This document shows, in pieces, positions 1 to 9,127 of a DNA stretch of 64,000 nt. The stretch is from NCBI RefSeq assembly GCF_000830005.1, contig NZ_CP010407.1, forward strand, positions 2,461,001 to 2,525,000, written 5' to 3'. A program made the position numbers and the translations under genes. The notes beneath the pieces were generated by a model, which was not told the origin of the DNA, ran no database searches, and was given only the letters and a program-made list of their open reading frames with translations. The DNA comes from Streptomyces vietnamensis. Lineage in GTDB: Bacteria; Actinomycetota; Actinomycetes; Streptomycetales; Streptomycetaceae. Numbering within the stretch: the stretch's first letter is position 1; every line of letters starts with the position of its first letter.

Positions 1-2567
1 GAGCTCGCGCCGTCCGCCAGCGGCACCTCGTAGACCGCGCCGTACGCGTCGACGCGCGTCGGCATCAGCGGCCGTGACCAGTCGGTGGGCTGGGCGGCGC
101 CGGTCCACAGGTGGAGGCCCCAGCCGTCGTAGTCGCCGTCCTCGCGCTTGTAGTGGATGACGGCCTTGGTCTTGTCCGGGGTGGCGGGGGCCGGGTTCGT
201 GTCGGACTGGCCGTCGGAGCCCTGCGTGATCCAGACCTCGCCGGTGCGGCCGAGGGTGATGCCGCGCTGCGGGCCGTCGGCGGTGCCGTCCTTCTCGACG
301 GTGTACGTGACGGTGGAGGCGCCCTCGGGGACCTTCACCCAGGCGAAGGCGCCGAAGGCGTCGCGGCCGGTGAAGGCGGCTTCCTGGCCCGCGGCCTTCA
401 GCTTCCAGCCGTCGTAGTTCCCGTCCGCGCGCTTGTAGTGCACGACGGCGTACGCCCGCTCGACGGCGACCGGCTTCTCCGGGGCCGGGGGCGCGCCGGC
501 CGTGGTGGCGGCGAGGGCGCTCGCGGTGCGGCCCGTGCTGTCCACGACGACGGCCTTGTAGCGCAGGGCGGTGCCGGCGGGGGCGGTGACGTGCTGGGTG
601 ACCTTGTAGGGGGTGTGGTCGGCGGTGCCGAGGGTCTGCCAGCGGCCGTCGCCGACCTGGGCGGCGAAGACGACCCGGTTCAGGCCGCCGCCGGTGACGT
701 CGGCGGAGAGCTCGACGGTGCCGGTGGAGCCGGCGGCCGGGGCCTTGAGCGTCACGGTGGGCTGGGCCGCCGGGGCGGGCAGCGGGGCGTCGGCCTTGAG
801 GACCAGGGAGGAGAGGGCGGGGACGGTGACGGTCACCTTGCCGTCGACGGCCGTGACGGCGCCCTGACCCCCGTACAGGGTGCGGAAGGCGGCGGAGTCG
901 ACGGGGACGGTGACGGTCTTCGGCTCGGTGGCGCCGTTGACGGCGACCAGGTACTCGGTGCGCGTCTTCGGGTCCGTACGGGTGAAGGCGTAGACGGAGC
1001 CCTCGGCGTGACGCTCCTGCTGGACGCCGTCGCGGAGGGCAGGGTTCTCCCGCGTGAGCTTCGAGAGCGCGGCGATCGAGCGGTACAGGGGGTGCGTGGT
1101 GTCGTACGCGTCGGAGGCGTGCGTGCGGTCGGTGCCGAGCTGGTCGTCGTCGAGGTAGTCGGCGGTCTTCGAGGCGAAGAGGGTCTGGCGGGCGTCCTTG
1201 TCGCCGCCGGGGCCCGTGAAGCCCTGCTCGTCGCCGTAGTAGATCACCGGGTTGCCCCGGGAGAGGAACATCAGCTCGTTGGCGAGCCGGTCGCGGCGGA
1301 CGAGTTCCTCGTCGGAGGCGTTCGGGTTGTCCTGCTTCAGGAACGTGCCGATGCGGCCCATGTCGTGGTTGCCGAGGAAGGTCACCTGCTCGTAGGCGTT
1401 GGCCTTGTCGGTGGTGTACCGGTAGTCCTCGGCGAAGACCTTGGCGAGGCGGTCGGCTCCGGCGCCCTGGGAGGCGAAGGCGCGGGCCGCGTCCTGGAAG
1501 GGGAAGTCGAGGGTGGCGTCGAGCCGGCCCCGGGTGACGTACGGGGAGGTGACGGCGGTGTCGGCGGAGTAGACCTCGCCGAACATGAAGAAGTCCTCAC
1601 GGCCCTGCTCGGCCGCGTACTTGTCCAGGGCGGTGGCCCACTGGGTCCAGAAGTCCAGGTTCACGTGCTTGACGGTGTCGATGCGGAAACCGTCGATTCG
1701 GAAGTCCCGGACCCACTTCTCGTAGATCTTCTTCATGCCCTCGACGACCTCGGGGCGCTCGGTCCACAGGTCGTCGAGGCCGACGAAGTCGCCGTACTCG
1801 GCGGACTCCCCGGCCCAGGTGGAGTCGCCCCGGTTGTGGTACATCGTCGGGTCGTTCAGCCAGGACGGGACCTTCCCTCCGGTCGTCGTCGGCGTGTACG
1901 GGAAGGAGTCCGCGTCGACCTTCCCGATCTTCGTACGGTCGTCGAAGGGGCGGCCCGAGGCGTCGAGGTACGGGTAGGCGCCCTTGGGGCGGTAGCCGTA
2001 CTTCTTCTCCGCGTAGTCGACGGTGTCGGCGGTGTGGTTGGTGATGACGTCGAAGAAGACCTTCATGCCCTTGGCGTGGGCGGCGGCGATCAGCCGCTCC
2101 AGGTCCTCGTTGGTCCCGAAGTGCGGGTCGACCTGGGTGAAGTCGGTGATCCAGTAGCCGTGGTAGCCGGCGCTCGCGTCCTTGCCGGTGCCCTGCACGG
2201 GCCGGTTCTTGAAGATCGGCGCCATCCAGATGGCGGTGGTGCCGAGGCCCTTGATGTAGTCGAGCCGCTCGGTGAGGCCCTTGAGGTCGCCGCCCTGGTA
2301 GAAGCCCTTGTCGCTCGGGTCGAAGCCGGTCTCCGTGCGGCTGCCGGTGAGGCCGCCGCGGTCGTTTCCGGTGTCGCCGTTGGCGAAGCGGTCGGGCAGG
2401 ACGAAGTAGAACTGCTCGCGGGTGAGGTCCTGGCGGGCGGGCTGGGCGGCGAGGGCCTTGTCGGAGGGCGGGGCGGGCGGCCGGGGTGCCGCCGTCGCGG
2501 GGACGGCGGGCACGAGGGCGGCACACAGGGCGGCGGCCAGCGCGACCGCCGTTCTCTTGGGTATCAC
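1..2567 (-). CDS. pulA: Secreted pullulanase-type glycoside hydrolase (C-terminal part off window)
   Basis: Secreted enzyme of starch and pullulan breakdown; only the first ~855 codons are in the window. The GTG start at 2567 has GGGAG about 8 bases upstream. A signal peptide (residues ~1-27, cut near ATAA) is followed by a GH13 alpha-amylase module with all four conserved regions: DVITNH ~175, GFRIDTVKH ~292 (nucleophile Asp), FGEVYS ~330 (acid/base Glu) and FLGNHD ~399. An Ig-like segment and two similar CBM41/PUD-type modules (VVHYKRADGNYDGW and VIHYKREDGDYDGW) come next. In Streptomyces this layout precedes a C-terminal pullulanase module, giving a protein of roughly 1,800 residues; that half is inferred. 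It is last in a minus-strand group with the amylase and glucosidase genes. Confidence 0.88.
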   Translation of the reverse strand, partial: MIPKRTAVALAAALCAALVPAVPATAAPRPPAPPSDKALAAQPARQDLTREQFYFVLPDRFANGDTGNDRGGLTGSRTETGFDPSDKGFYQGGDLKGLTERLDYIKGLGTTAIWMAPIFKNRPVQGTGKDASAGYHGYWITDFTQVDPHFGTNEDLERLIAAAHAKGMKVFFDVITNHTADTVDYAEKKYGYRPKGAYPYLDASGRPFDDRTKIGKVDADSFPYTPTTTGGKVPSWLNDPTMYHNRGDSTWAGESAEYGDFVGLDDLWTERPEVVEGMKKIYEKWVRDFRIDGFRIDTVKHVNLDFWTQWATALDKYAAEQGREDFFMFGEVYSADTAVTSPYVTRGRLDATLDFPFQDAARAFASQGAGADRLAKVFAEDYRYTTDKANAYEQVTFLGNHDMGRIGTFLKQDNPNASDEELVRRDRLANELMFLSRGNPVIYYGDEQGFTGPGGDKDARQTLFASKTADYLDDDQLGTDRTHASDAYDTTHPLYRSIAALSKLTRENPALRDGVQQERHAEGSVYAFTRTDPKTRTEYLVAVNGATEPKTVTVPVDSAAFRTLYGGQGAVTAVDGKVTVTVPALSSLVLKADAPLPAPAAQPTVTLKAPAAGSTGTVELSADVTGGGLNRVVFAAQVGDGRWQTLGTADHTPYKVTQHVTAPAGTALRYKAVVVDSTGRTASALAATTAGAPPAPEKPVAVERAYAVVHYKRADGNYDGWKLKAAGQEAAFTGRDAFGAFAWVKVPEGASTVTYTVEKDGTADGPQRGITLGRTGEVWITQGSDGQSDTNPAPATPDKTKAVIHYKREDGDYDGWGLHLWTGAAQPTDWSRPLMPTRVDAYGAVYEVPLADGAS

Positions 2568-2622
2568 GGGGGTGCTCCCTGGAAAGTCCCTGAAAGGTCC
2601 CTGGAGAGGGGGACGGGGGACG

Positions 2623-4311
2623 TCAGTTGCGGAAGGTGTCGTTCAGGACGATCTGGCCCGAGACGGGCACGGTCGCGGTGCGGTTGGCACCGGACTCCCA
2701 GGTCACGTTCCCGGCCGCGTCCTTGCGGAGGTACTTGTACTCGAAGGCCGTTCCGGCGGGCAGGTTCACCGTCAGCTTCCAGACGGGGTACGCGGCCGGG
2801 TCGAGCTTGAGGGCGGAGGCGGGGGCCCAGTTGCCGAGCTCGGCGCGGTTGCCGGTGACGTAGATGTTCTGGCCGGTGACCGTGGTGGCGTTGACGTTGA
2901 AGGACGCGCCGGCGGTGGCGGGCTGGGTGGTGCCGCAGTTCATGGCGCCGGTGTGGAGGGCGACGGCGGTGTTCGCGGCGAGGGTGGCGGTGAACTGGCC
3001 GTTCGTGCCGACGGTGACCGGGGTGTTCGACTGCACGTCGCAGTAGGTGCCGGCGGCGAGGGAGGTCTGGAAGGTGCGGGTGAGGGCGGAGGACTCGTGG
3101 TTGATCGCCACGTACGCCTTGGAGCCGCGGCCGAACGCGATCGCGTTGTTGCCGTTGTCCCACCAGTCGGTGACGGCCTGCCCGCGGGCGGTGTTGCGGA
3201 AGGCCACCATGGAGGAGATCTCGCGCCAGGCGTGCTGGCACTTCCAGCCGTCGGTGTAGCAGGCGTTCACCTGACCGTTGTTGGGCGGGCCCGCGTCCTT
3301 GTCGGTCCACTCGTAGCCGGAGTGGACGTCCGGGGAGCCGTAGGGCCAGGCGAGCATGAAGACGGAGGCGAGGGTGTAGTTCGCGCCGTCCTTGTAGTTG
3401 AGGGTGTCGCCGCCGCGCTCGGTGTCGTGGTTGTCGACGAAGACGCCGGACCGGTCGGAGGGCATGTAGCCCCAGGCCTCGCCGAAGTTCTTGAGGTAGG
3501 CGAGCTTCTCGTTCTGCAGGACGCGCTTGAGGTCGCGGGCGTAGCGGAACTCCTGGACGTCGCCGTTGCCGAGGTACTCGCTGGGCTGGACGGCCTCGCC
3601 GGCGCCGTAGATGGCCTCCTGCTTCCAGAAGACGTTCGGGTTCGTCAGGCGCGACTTGATGTTGGCGAGGTCGGTGGCCGGCATGTGCTTGGCGGCGTCG
3701 ATGCGGAAGCCGTCGACGCCGAGGGAGGCCAGGTCGTTGAGGTAGCCGGCTATCTTCCCGCGGACGTAGTCCTCGCCCGTGTCGAGGTCGGGGAGCTGGA
3801 CCAGTTCGCAGTTCTGGACGTTGGCGCGGTCCTGGTAGTTGGAGATGGTGGCCCGGCAGTCGTCCATGTCGGCGCCCGAGTAGAGGCCGGGGTAGTCGTA
3901 CTTGGAGAACGGGGTCCCGCCCGTTCCCGTGCCCGATCCGTTCGCCATGTGGTTGATGACGGAGTCGGCGACGACCTTGACCCCCGCCGCGTGGCAGGTG
4001 TCGATCATGTTCTTGAAGGCGGTGCGGTCGCCGAGGCGTCCGGCGATCTTGTAGCTGACCGGCTGGTACGAGGTCCACCACTGGCTGCCCTGGAGGTGTT
4101 CCTGGGGCGGGGAGACCTGGACGTATCCGTATCCGGCGGGGCCGAGGCGGTCGGTGCACTCCCGGGCGACGGAGGCGAAGTTCCATTCGAACATCACCGC
4201 GGTGACGTCCTTCACGCCGGGCGGGGCGGCCTGCGCCGGGGCGTTGCCCGTGACGGCCACAGCGGCTCCCGCCACGAGGGCGAGTGCAGCGGCCACGGTC
4301 TTTCTGGCCAT
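2623..4311 (-). CDS. Secreted alpha-amylase with C-terminal CBM20 starch-binding domain
   Basis: Endo-acting GH13 alpha-amylase that hydrolyses starch outside the cell. The ATG at 4311 follows AGGAGGAAGC; an in-frame GTG at 4332 is a weaker choice. Residues 1-29 are a signal peptide ending APAQAA. The GH13 regions are visible: ADSVINH ~115-121, GFRIDAAKH ~202 with the nucleophile Asp, [10 protein letters not shown] ~230 with the acid/base Glu, and FVDNHDTER ~290. Residues ~467-562 form a CBM20 domain ([14 protein letters not shown], then FEYKYLRKD). The total of 562 residues suits Streptomyces amylases with this module. A LacI-type palindrome (4344-4364) lies just upstream, so control by MalR or its paralogue is likely. 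Confidence 0.95.
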   Translation of the reverse strand: MARKTVAAALALVAGAAVAVTGNAPAQAAPPGVKDVTAVMFEWNFASVARECTDRLGPAGYGYVQVSPPQEHLQGSQWWTSYQPVSYKIAGRLGDRTAFKNMIDTCHAAGVKVVADSVINHMANGSGTGTGGTPFSKYDYPGLYSGADMDDCRATISNYQDRANVQNCELVQLPDLDTGEDYVRGKIAGYLNDLASLGVDGFRIDAAKHMPATDLANIKSRLTNPNVFWKQEAIYGAGEAVQPSEYLGNGDVQEFRYARDLKRVLQNEKLAYLKNFGEAWGYMPSDRSGVFVDNHDTERGGDTLNYKDGANYTLASVFMLAWPYGSPDVHSGYEWTDKDAGPPNNGQVNACYTDGWKCQHAWREISSMVAFRNTARGQAVTDWWDNGNNAIAFGRGSKAYVAINHESSALTRTFQTSLAAGTYCDVQSNTPVTVGTNGQFTATLAANTAVALHTGAMNCGTTQPATAGASFNVNATTVTGQNIYVTGNRAELGNWAPASALKLDPAAYPVWKLTVNLPAGTAFEYKYLRKDAAGNVTWESGANRTATVPVSGQIVLNDTFRN

Positions 4312-4343
4312 GCTTCCTCCTGCTGACTTCACTGTCGCAAGAA

Positions 4344-4364
4344 GTTGCCGAAAGGTTCAGCAAC
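4344..4364. promoter_or_regulatory. Putative MalR-type operator of the amylase gene
   Basis: On the minus strand this reads GTTGCTGAA, CCT, TTCGGCAAC, a 9+3+9 inverted repeat with one mismatch. It sits 33-53 bases before the amylase ATG, where a repressor would block the promoter. An adjacent CTTGCGACA at 4334-4342 (minus strand) resembles the CTTGC half-sites before malE. The match to LacI/MalR sites is by eye. Confidence 0.6.
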
Positions 4365-4433
4365 TGTTTTCAGCCGTGACCGTACGAGTGCCCCGGCGCC
4401 CGGTCAACCCTCCGGACACCCCGACGCAACTTG

Positions 4434-5504
4434 TTACGAAAGGACTTGCGGGAGCCGGCCGGGCGGCTGTGCGGTGGAACCGCGCACGACCAGCTCCGGC
4501 TGGAAGACGAACTCCGTGCGCTGCACCGGGTTCCCCTCGATCTCCTCCAGGAGCGCGCCGACGGCCGCCGTCGCCATGGCCTGCACGGGCTGGCGCACGG
4601 TGGAGAGCGGGGGGCTGGTGAAGGCGATGAGCGGGGAGTCGTCGAAGCCGACGACGGAGACGTCGCCGGGCACGTCGAGGCCGCGGGCGCGGACGGCCCG
4701 GATGACGCCGAGCGCCATCAGGTCGGAGCCGCAGACGATGCCCGTGCAGCCCTCGCGGAGCAGGATCTCGGCGGCCGCGTGCCCGCCCTCGACGCCGAAG
4801 AGCGTGGGCCTGATGAACCGTTCGGCCTCGGTGCGGTCGACGCCGAGGAGCTCGTACAGCTCGGCGGTGAAGCCCTCGGCCTTGCGGCGCGAGGGCACGT
4901 AGCGGGTGGGGCCGATGGCGAGGCCGATCCGCTCGTGGCCCAGCTCGACCAGGTGCCGGACGGCCATCCGGGCCGCGGCCCGGTCGTCCGGGGAGACGAA
5001 GTTGGCGTCGATGTGCTCGTTGTAGCCGTTGATGAGGACGTACGGGACGCCCCGGTCCGACAGCCTGGCGTAGCGGGCGGGGTCGGCGGTGGCGTCGGCG
5101 TGCAGCCCGGAGAGGAAGACGATGCCGGCCACCCCGCGCTCCACGAGCTGTTCGACGAGCTCGTCCTCGGTGGCGCCGCCGGGCATCTGGGTGCAGAGCA
5201 CCGGGGTGTAGCCGTGCCCGGCGAGGACCTGTTCGACGACCTGCGCGAAGGCCGGGAAGATCGGGTTGGTCAGCTCGGGCACGACGAGCCCGACGAGGCC
5301 CGCGCTGCGGCGTTTGAGCCGTACGGGACGCTCGTAGCCGAGCACGTCGAGGGCCGCGAGCACCTTGTGCCGGGTCGCGCCGGCCACCCCCGCCTTGCCG
5401 TTGAGGACGCGGCTGACGGTGGCCTCGCTGACCCCGGACTGGGCCGCGATGTCCGCGAGCCGCGGGGCGCCGTTCCCGGCGCCCCGCGGCAGGGGGATCG
5501 TCAC
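4434..5504 (-). CDS. LacI-family regulator, MalR paralogue
   Basis: Sugar-responsive DNA-binding repressor of 356 residues. The GTG start at 5504 overlaps the glucosidase stop by four bases (GTGA), so translation is coupled. Residues ~12-35 are the LacI helix-turn-helix (LADIAAQSGVSEATVSRVLN), followed by the hinge (VLGYERPVR) and a periplasmic-binding-like sensor domain ending with VVGFDDSPLIAFTSPPLSTV. It matches MalR (10739-11773) along its whole length, including the recognition helix, so both may bind the same CTTGC-type operators. It lies downstream of the gene it probably controls, which would give feedback. The ligand is inferred to be maltose or maltodextrin. Confidence 0.93.
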   Translation of the reverse strand: MTIPLPRGAGNGAPRLADIAAQSGVSEATVSRVLNGKAGVAGATRHKVLAALDVLGYERPVRLKRRSAGLVGLVVPELTNPIFPAFAQVVEQVLAGHGYTPVLCTQMPGGATEDELVEQLVERGVAGIVFLSGLHADATADPARYARLSDRGVPYVLINGYNEHIDANFVSPDDRAAARMAVRHLVELGHERIGLAIGPTRYVPSRRKAEGFTAELYELLGVDRTEAERFIRPTLFGVEGGHAAAEILLREGCTGIVCGSDLMALGVIRAVRARGLDVPGDVSVVGFDDSPLIAFTSPPLSTVRQPVQAMATAAVGALLEEIEGNPVQRTEFVFQPELVVRGSTAQPPGRLPQVLS

Positions 5505-7174
5505 ACCGCCCACCAGACGGTGGTGTCGGCGGGCAGCTCCACCGTCCCCTCCACGGCGGAGCCGTCCACCTCCTCGTTGGAGAGGAGATACCGGCCGGGC
5601 AGCGGGACGGTGATGGCCCGGCCGGTGGTGTTGGCGGTGCAGACGAAGCCGTCGCGGCGGAAGGAGAGCACACCCTCGGGTGCCTCCAGCCACTCGACGG
5701 CGTCGCCCGCACCGAGTTCGGGGCGCTCGCGCCGGACGGCGAGGGCGCTGCGGTAGAGCTCCAGGGTGGAGCCGGGGTCGCCGGTCTGCGCCTCGACGCT
5801 CAGGGCGCTCCAGGTCGCGGGCTGCGGCAGCCAGGAGCCGCCGTCGCCGAAGCCGTACGAGGAGCCCTCGACGGTCCACGGGATCGGCACGCGGCAGCCG
5901 TCGCGGAAGCCGTCCTGGCCGCTGGCCCGCCAGAACGACGGGTCCTGGCGGACCTCGTCGGGCAGGTCGGTGACGTCCGGGAGGCCGAGCTCCTCGCCCT
6001 GGTAGACGTACGCGGAGCCGGGCAGGGCCAGCATGAGGAGGGTCGCGGCGCGGGCGCGGCGCAGGCCGAGTTCGCGGTCGCCGGCCTCGCGGAGCTGGGT
6101 GCCGAGGCCCGCCGGGTTGGCGAAGCGGGTGGCGTGCCGGGTGACATCGTGGTTGGACAGCACCCAGGTGGTGGGGGCGCCGACCGGGCGCATCGCGTCG
6201 AGGGAGGCGTCGATGACGGCGCGGAGTTCGGCGGCGTCCCAGTGGGTGCCCAGGTACTGGAAGTTGAAGGCCTGGTGCATCTCGTCGGGGCGCACGTAGT
6301 TGGCGGTGCGGTCGACGGTGGGGGTCCAGGCCTCGGCGACGAGGATGCGCTCCCCGTCGTACTCGGCGAGGATCCGCCGCCAGGAGCGGTAGATCTCGTG
6401 GACGCCGTCCTGGTCGAAGAAGGGCATGACGTCGTTGCCGAGCAGCTTCAGCTGGTCGTGGGCGCCGATGTCCGGGAGGCCGGCGGCCTTGACGAGGCCG
6501 TGGGCGACGTCGACGCGGAAGCCGTCGACGCCCATGTCGAGCCAGAAGCGCAGGATGGAGCGGAACTCGTCGCGGACGGCGGGGTGTTCCCAGTTGAAGT
6601 CGGGCTGCTCAGGGGCGAAGAGGTGGAGGTACCAGTCGCCGGGGGTGCCGTCCGGGTTCTCCGTACGGGTCCAGGCGGGGCCGCCGAAGATGGACTCCCA
6701 GTCGTTGGGCGGGAGTTCGCCGTTCGCGCCCTGGCCGGGGCGGAAGTGGTAGCGCTCGCGGAGCACCGAGCCGGGGCCCTCGCGCAGGGCGCGCTGGAAC
6801 CACTCGTGCTGGTCGGAGGAGTGGTTGGGGACCAGGTCGACGATGATGCGCAGGCCCAGTTCGTGGGCCTCGCGGATCAGGGCGTCGGCGTCGAGGAGCG
6901 AGCCGAACATGGGGTCGATGGCCCGGTAGTCGGCGACGTCGTAGCCGGCGTCGGCCTGCGGCGAGGCGTAGAACGGGGAGAGCCAGACGGCGTCGACGCC
7001 GAGCTCCTTGAGGTACGGCAGCCGGCTGCGGATGCCCTCCAGGTCGCCCATGCCGTCGCCGTTGCCGTCGGCGAAGGAGCGCGGGTAGACCTGGTAGATC
7101 ACCGCGTCTCTCCACCAGCCCGTGTGCGTGCCGGTGGTCGGGGCGGCGGCGGGGGTGGCGAGGTGCTGGGTCAT
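5501..7174 (-). CDS. GH13 alpha-glucosidase (intracellular)
   Basis: Hydrolyses maltose and maltodextrins taken up by MalEFG to glucose in the cytoplasm. There is no signal peptide. The ATG at 7174 is preferred because AAGGAAG lies just upstream; the first in-frame ATG at 7198 has no visible Shine-Dalgarno site. Family regions: DLVPNHSS ~113, GFRVDVAHG ~218 (nucleophile Asp), VAEAW ~276 (acid/base Glu) and LSNHDVTRH ~338. At 557 residues it has the usual length of oligo-1,6-/alpha-glucosidases. It follows malG by 54 bases and overlaps the next regulator by four, so it is probably part of the malEFG operon. Exact linkage specificity cannot be read from sequence. Confidence 0.92.
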   Translation of the reverse strand: MTQHLATPAAAPTTGTHTGWWRDAVIYQVYPRSFADGNGDGMGDLEGIRSRLPYLKELGVDAVWLSPFYASPQADAGYDVADYRAIDPMFGSLLDADALIREAHELGLRIIVDLVPNHSSDQHEWFQRALREGPGSVLRERYHFRPGQGANGELPPNDWESIFGGPAWTRTENPDGTPGDWYLHLFAPEQPDFNWEHPAVRDEFRSILRFWLDMGVDGFRVDVAHGLVKAAGLPDIGAHDQLKLLGNDVMPFFDQDGVHEIYRSWRRILAEYDGERILVAEAWTPTVDRTANYVRPDEMHQAFNFQYLGTHWDAAELRAVIDASLDAMRPVGAPTTWVLSNHDVTRHATRFANPAGLGTQLREAGDRELGLRRARAATLLMLALPGSAYVYQGEELGLPDVTDLPDEVRQDPSFWRASGQDGFRDGCRVPIPWTVEGSSYGFGDGGSWLPQPATWSALSVEAQTGDPGSTLELYRSALAVRRERPELGAGDAVEWLEAPEGVLSFRRDGFVCTANTTGRAITVPLPGRYLLSNEEVDGSAVEGTVELPADTTVWWAV

Positions 7175-7228
7175 GTCTTCCTTGGGTCGTAAGGACATGG
7201 GGAGGGGTTCGGCCGGACGCAGCCGGGA

Positions 7229-8098
7229 TCAGCCCTTGACGGCGCCGGCCGACATGCCGGTGACGAGGTGGCGCTGGGCGAAGAGGAACACCAGGGCGGC
7301 GGGGACGGCGATGAGCACGGAGGCCGCGGACATCGGGCCCCACTGGGCGCCGTACTGGTTGACGAACTTCTGGAGTCCGCCGGCGAGCGTGAGGTTCTCG
7401 TCGCCGACCATGAAGGCGGAGGCGTAGGCGACCTCGCCCCAGGCGGTGATGAAGGAGTAGAAGGCGGTGACGGCGATGCCCGGCTTGGCGAGCGGCAGGA
7501 TGAGCCGCCAGAAGGTGCCGAAGGGGGTGAGGCCGTCGACGTAGCCGGACTCGTCGATCTCGCGCGGGATGGTGTCGAAGAAGCCCTTCATCATCCAGGC
7601 GCAGAACGGGACGGCGATGGTCAGGTACGTGATGACCAGGCCGGCCGGCTGGTTGAGCAGGCCCATCGACGCCATGATGTTGTAGATCGGCACGATCAGG
7701 ACGGCGACCGGGAACATCTGGGTGACGAGCAGCGTCCACATCAGGCCGCGCTTGCCGGGGAACCGGAAGCGGCTGACGGCGTAGCCCGTGGTGGCGGAGA
7801 TGAACACGCCGACGACGGTGGTGAGTCCCGCGACGAGCAGCGAGTTGCCGAACCAGGTGAGGAACGGGGTGTCGTTCAGCAGGTTCGTGTAGTTCTCGAA
7901 CGTCGTCTCTTTGAAGAAGTCCGTGGTGGTGGCGAACTTCGCGGGCTTCAGCGAGGTCAGCAGCACCCACAGGACCGGGAAGACGGCGATCACGGACGCC
8001 ACGATCAGCGTGACGTGCAGGCCGACCGAGGCGAGCGGGGAGCGACGCCCCCGGACCGGGGTGTTCAGGGCCTGGGGGGTGGGGGTCGTGGTGGTCAC
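7229..8098 (-). CDS. malG: Maltose/maltodextrin ABC transporter permease MalG
   Basis: Inner-membrane permease of the maltodextrin importer, 289 residues. The GTG start at 8098 overlaps the malF stop by four bases (GTGA), a standard coupling; the open frame continues further upstream but only as a shadow of malF. About six membrane segments are visible, and the EAA loop that contacts the ATPase reads EIDESGYVDGLTPFGTFWRL followed by ILPLAKPG. No ATP-binding subunit gene is present here; in Streptomyces the shared ATPase MsiK is usually encoded elsewhere. Confidence 0.95.
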   Translation of the reverse strand: MTTTTPTPQALNTPVRGRRSPLASVGLHVTLIVASVIAVFPVLWVLLTSLKPAKFATTTDFFKETTFENYTNLLNDTPFLTWFGNSLLVAGLTTVVGVFISATTGYAVSRFRFPGKRGLMWTLLVTQMFPVAVLIVPIYNIMASMGLLNQPAGLVITYLTIAVPFCAWMMKGFFDTIPREIDESGYVDGLTPFGTFWRLILPLAKPGIAVTAFYSFITAWGEVAYASAFMVGDENLTLAGGLQKFVNQYGAQWGPMSAASVLIAVPAALVFLFAQRHLVTGMSAGAVKG

Positions 8099-9108
8099 CA
8101 GACTTCTCCCTGCTTGCGGAGGACGCGCTGGTAGAACGCGGCGAAGACCATCAGGAGGACCAGGATGAGCACGCCCCACGTGGACGACTGGGCGAAGTCG
8201 CGCGGGCTGACCTCGAAGGAGAACTTGTAGGCCTGGGTGACGAGGATCTGGGTGGCCTCGCCGGGCCCGCCCCGGGTGAGCAGGAAGATCACCGGGAACA
8301 TGTTGAAGGTCCAGATGGTGCTCAGCAGGATCACGGTGGTGCTGACGGACCGCAGCCCCGGCATGGTGATGTGCCGGAAGCGCTGCCAGGGGTTGGCGCC
8401 GTCCATCTCGGCGGCCTCGTACAGCTCGCCGGGGATGGACTGGAGTCCGCCGAGGAGGGCGACCATCATGAACGGCACGCCGAGCCAGACGTTGGTCGCG
8501 ATGACCGAGAGCTTGGCCCAGGTGGGGTCGTTGAGCCACGGGACGGCGTCGATGCCGCCGCCCGCGAGGACCTTGTTGAGCAGGCCGTTGTCCTGGTTGT
8601 AGAGGAAGCGCCAGGCGAAGACGGAGACGAAGCCGGGCACGGCCCAGGGCAGGATCAGCAGCAGCCGGTAGGCGGAGCGGCCGGCGATCCTGCGGTTCAG
8701 GATGTTGGCGAGGCCGAGGCCGAGGGCGAAGGTCAGGGCCACGCAGGACACGGTCCAGACGATCGTCCAGCCGAGGGTCCCGAGGAACTGGCTGCCGGTG
8801 AGCGCGTCGGTGTAGTTGTCCAGACCGACGAACTCGTAGGTGGCCGGGATCTGGTTGACACCGATCGACCGCGCGACGTTCCGCTCGTTGGCGTCGGTCA
8901 GCGACAGGTAGATGCCGCGGACCAGCGGGTAGCCGATGATCACGGCGATCACCACGGTCACCGGGGCGACCATCGCCCAGGCGTACCAGTGGGTGGAGAG
9001 GGAGCGCTTCGCCGCGCCCCGCGACTTGCCAGTTCCGCGGCTCCGGCCGCGGGCGACGTGGTCGCCCGCGGCCTTCGCCACCGACTGGCCGGTGGTGTCC
9101 ACGGCCAT
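8095..9108 (-). CDS. malF: Maltose/maltodextrin ABC transporter permease MalF
   Basis: First permease of the importer, 337 residues. A basic cytoplasmic N-terminus (~35 residues) precedes about six membrane segments. The EAA motif YEAAEMDGANPWQRFRHI followed by TMPGL lies in the C-terminal half, as expected for carbohydrate uptake permeases. It starts 19 bases after malE and overlaps malG by four bases. It lacks the large periplasmic P2 loop of enterobacterial MalF, as is usual in Gram-positive homologues. Confidence 0.95.
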   Translation of the reverse strand: MAVDTTGQSVAKAAGDHVARGRSRGTGKSRGAAKRSLSTHWYAWAMVAPVTVVIAVIIGYPLVRGIYLSLTDANERNVARSIGVNQIPATYEFVGLDNYTDALTGSQFLGTLGWTIVWTVSCVALTFALGLGLANILNRRIAGRSAYRLLLILPWAVPGFVSVFAWRFLYNQDNGLLNKVLAGGGIDAVPWLNDPTWAKLSVIATNVWLGVPFMMVALLGGLQSIPGELYEAAEMDGANPWQRFRHITMPGLRSVSTTVILLSTIWTFNMFPVIFLLTRGGPGEATQILVTQAYKFSFEVSPRDFAQSSTWGVLILVLLMVFAAFYQRVLRKQGEVW

Positions 9109-9127
9109 CAGCCGGCCTGCCTTCCTG

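Noticed and set aside
111..2810. Plus-strand open frame of 899 codons opposite the pullulanase and amylase genes
   Set aside because: It is the antisense shadow of two GH13 genes: low-complexity Gly/Val/Ala/Asp composition, no domain, no ribosome site. The minus strand carries all conserved motifs.
4311..4433. A small gene between the amylase and the MalR paralogue
   Set aside because: The gap holds the amylase promoter and operator only; no open frame with a ribosome site was seen.
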